7,966 bases of DNA from Clostridia bacterium. Its GTDB lineage: Bacteria; Bacillota; Clostridia; Christensenellales; Borkfalkiaceae. Under the pieces are notes generated by a model. It ran no database searches. It was not told the origin of the DNA and saw only the letters and a program-made list of their open reading frames with translations. The DNA lies in the NCBI GenBank assembly GCA_900767195.1, contig CAAFYG010000128.1:1-7966 (forward strand), in the 5' to 3' direction. Within the stretch, counting starts at the first letter, position 1. The number at the start of each line of letters is the position of its first letter. Made by a program: the position numbers and the translations under genes. Below are positions 6,693-7,966 of this stretch, in pieces.

Positions 6693-6707
6693 GCGCAGAA
6701 AATGCGC
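6693..6707 (-). repeat. Small hairpin in the lipoprotein 5' leader
   Basis: GCGCA and TGCGC (plus-strand reading, 6693-6697 and 6703-6707) form a perfect 5-bp inverted repeat around GAAAA. It lies in the predicted 5' untranslated region, about 30 bases before the start codon. It lacks a U tract, so it is not a terminator. No known riboswitch was recognised. Confidence 0.4.
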
Positions 6708-6715
6708 CGTCTGAG

Positions 6716-6732
6716 ATTATTATGCTAATAAT
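6716..6732. promoter_or_regulatory. Palindrome at the lipoprotein transcription start (candidate operator)
   Basis: ATTATTA and TAATAAT are perfect inverted 7-bp arms around TGC. The site overlaps the downstream end of the predicted -10 box (6731-6736) and covers the expected transcription start near 6724. That is a typical position for a repressor site. AT-rich arms could also arise by chance in this AT-rich leader. Confidence 0.45.
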
Positions 6733-6760
6733 TGTAGCCGTTTTTTCTGTGTTTTGTCAA
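6731..6760 (-). promoter_or_regulatory. Sigma-A-type promoter of the lipoprotein gene
   Basis: Minus strand: a perfect -35 TTGACA (6755-6760), an 18-base spacer and -10 TACAAT (6731-6736, five of six matches). The predicted start near 6724 gives a leader of about 60 bases. This is the best promoter match in the window. Confidence 0.82.
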
Positions 6761-6762
6761 GT

Positions 6763-6897
6763 AAATCGAGCCGATTTTGCAAAAAATTTTTTTTCATGAA
6801 TTTTTTGCGGATCGTTATTTTTTCAGATATCCGAACGTTTTCTTACGCGCGCGCGACAAAAAAAATATTTTTTCTTGCGTTTCGCCGCCTTTTTTTA
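6763..6897. repeat. AT-rich divergent intergenic region with nested palindromes
   Basis: This stretch between two divergent promoters holds no gene I can support. It contains a perfect 10-bp inverted repeat, GCAAAAAATT (6779-6788) and AATTTTTTGC (6799-6808), with the 8-bp palindrome TTCATGAA (6793-6800) overlapping its spacer. Further on are a CG alternation (6846-6855) and A6-TA-T6 (6860-6873), a 14-bp perfect palindrome. Phased A/T tracts suggest bent DNA. Much of this may be simple compositional bias. Confidence 0.5.
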
Positions 6898-6926
6898 TTT
6901 ACTTTTTTTCGTTTTTCCTGTACAAT
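6898..6926 (+). promoter_or_regulatory. Likely promoter of comM
   Basis: TTTACT (6898-6903, four of six) and TACAAT (6921-6926, five of six) are separated by exactly 17 bases. The predicted start near 6932-6934 gives comM a leader of about 44 bases. Confidence 0.65.
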
Positions 6927-6976
6927 AGTAAGATGGCAGGTAGATCCGAAGCCGAAAAAAGGAGTTTGCGGCACAA

Positions 6977-7966
6977 ATGATTGCAAGAGTTGAAAGTTAC
7001 GCGCTGTTCGGGCTGGAAGGCGTTCCCGTGACGGTGGAAGCGGATATTTCGAAAGGCATTCCCTCGTTCGATATGGTGGGGCTGCCCGACGCGGCGGTGA
7101 AAGAATCGCGCGAACGCGTGAAAAGCGCGGTGAAAAACAGCGGTCTGATGTTTCCCAACCACAAAATCACCGTGAATTACGCGCCCGCGTACGTGAAAAA
7201 AGAAGGCTCGGCGCTCGATCTCGCCACGGCGATTTCGCTCCTGAAAGGCGAGGGCGCGCTGGACGCGGATACGAACGGCGTGATTTTTCTCGGCGAGCTT
7301 GCTTTAAACGGCGAGCTTCGCCCCGTGCGCGGCGTGCTGCCCGCCGTGATTTCCGCGCGCGAAAAAGGCTACAAAAAGTTTATCGTGCCTGCCGACAACG
7401 AAAAGGAAGCCGGCTACGTGGGCGGCGTGAACGTGTACGCGGCGCGCACCTTACGCGAAGTGGTGGATCATCTTTCCGGCTACGCCCCCCTTACGCCCGT
7501 GAAAAGCACGGGTTTCGAAGCGGCGCACAAGGCTGCCGCCGGCGCGGGCGAAAACGGACAAACCGAGCTTTCCGCGCACGATCTATCGTTTGTAAAGGGG
7601 CAGGAAATCGCAAAGCGCGCCTTAGAAGTTGCCGTGGCGGGCGGGCATAACATTTTATTCGTAGGTCCGCCGGGCAGCGGCAAAACGATGCTGGCGCGGG
7701 CGATCCCCACGGTGCTGCCCGATTTATCGTTTGAAGAGGCTCTCGAAATTACGAAAATTCATTCGGTGGCGGGCATGCTCGGCGAAAACGGCATTATTTC
7801 CGAACGACCGTTCCGCACGCCCCACCACACCGCCACCACCGTGTCGCTTTGCGGCGGCGGCAACAAATCGGTACACCCGGGCGAAATTTCTCTGGCGCAC
7901 GGCGGCGTTCTTTTCCTGGACGAGCTGCCCGAATACAAGCGTTCCACTCTCGAAGCCTTGCGCCAA
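6977..7966 (+). CDS. comM: YifB/ComM family Mg-chelatase-like AAA+ ATPase (partial, 3' end missing)
   Basis: The first 330 codons of a protein usually about 500 residues long; it runs off the right edge without a stop. Residues about 20-140 form the N-terminal ChlI/Lon-protease-like domain, with FDMVGLPDAAVKESRERVKS and the strand ITVNYAPA (the family more often has NLAPA). A variable linker (about 170-205) leads into the Mg-chelatase AAA+ module: Walker A GPPGSGKT (230-237), the motif RPFRTPHHTAT, the segment HPGEISLAHGG, and Walker B LFLDE (312-316) followed by LPEY. Sensor and C-terminal parts lie outside the window. ComM is a hexameric helicase that promotes branch migration when incoming DNA recombines during natural transformation; YifB homologues also occur in species not known to be competent, so the role here is inferred. 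The ATG at 6977 is supported by the usual MIARVESYALFGLEG start. AAAGGAG (6958-6964) lies 12 bases upstream, a rather long spacing. Confidence 0.95.
   Translation, partial: MIARVESYALFGLEGVPVTVEADISKGIPSFDMVGLPDAAVKESRERVKSAVKNSGLMFPNHKITVNYAPAYVKKEGSALDLATAISLLKGEGALDADTNGVIFLGELALNGELRPVRGVLPAVISAREKGYKKFIVPADNEKEAGYVGGVNVYAARTLREVVDHLSGYAPLTPVKSTGFEAAHKAAAGAGENGQTELSAHDLSFVKGQEIAKRALEVAVAGGHNILFVGPPGSGKTMLARAIPTVLPDLSFEEALEITKIHSVAGMLGENGIISERPFRTPHHTATTVSLCGGGNKSVHPGEISLAHGGVLFLDELPEYKRSTLEALRQ

Noticed and set aside
6846..6855. Alternating CG run as a Z-DNA or functional element
   Set aside because: It is only ten bases, and CGCG strings are frequent throughout this window, so it is not distinctive.
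6754..6993. A 79-codon Phe-rich plus-strand frame in the divergent region, and a 67-codon frame beside it
   Set aside because: They are translations of T tracts (Phe/Leu/Ser), have no ribosome site, and overlap the comM promoter and start.

Overview
The window is ordinary bacterial chromosome, most likely from a Clostridia-type Bacillota (Firmicutes) species of the kind recovered from gut metagenomes. This placement is inference. It rests on strong purine-rich Shine-Dalgarno sites, U-tract terminators, and a calcium ATPase and ClpB whose wording resembles clostridial homologues. No ribosomal RNA or other firm taxonomic marker is present. The first 18 bases are an exact match to the end of the Illumina TruSeq adapter, so the left edge is a contig end carrying sequencing adapter rather than genome.

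Layout, left to right. Positions 19-135 (minus) hold the start of a small protein cut off by the contig end. Positions 158-541 (minus) encode a 127-residue protein with a winged-helix-like N-terminus and one C-terminal membrane helix; its N-terminus aligns without gaps to the truncated neighbour. Positions 565-3453 (minus) encode a ten-helix P-type calcium ATPase of the P2B (plasma-membrane Ca2+-ATPase-like) type. These three genes are read ATPase first, with gaps of about 22 bp, and look like one operon. A clear intrinsic terminator (3557-3596) separates them from clpB (3614-6217, minus), the complete disaggregase gene. clpB is in turn separated by another terminator (6414-6450) from a 64-residue lipoprotein gene (6468-6662, minus), which has the best sigma-A-type promoter in the window.

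An AT-rich divergent region (6763-6897) with several palindromes lies between the lipoprotein promoter and the comM/yifB promoter. comM (6977 to the right edge, plus) is a YifB/ComM family AAA+ ATPase truncated after 330 codons.

Functionally the window combines Ca2+ export (ATPase), protein disaggregation (ClpB) and DNA uptake/recombination (ComM) with three small uncharacterised membrane-linked or regulatory-looking proteins. I see no mobile element, CRISPR array, RNA gene, or defence or biosynthetic cluster. The least explained items are the tandem small proteins behind the ATPase, a 45-residue repeat-bearing insert in the ATPase P domain, and the tiny lipoprotein with a palindrome at its predicted transcription start.
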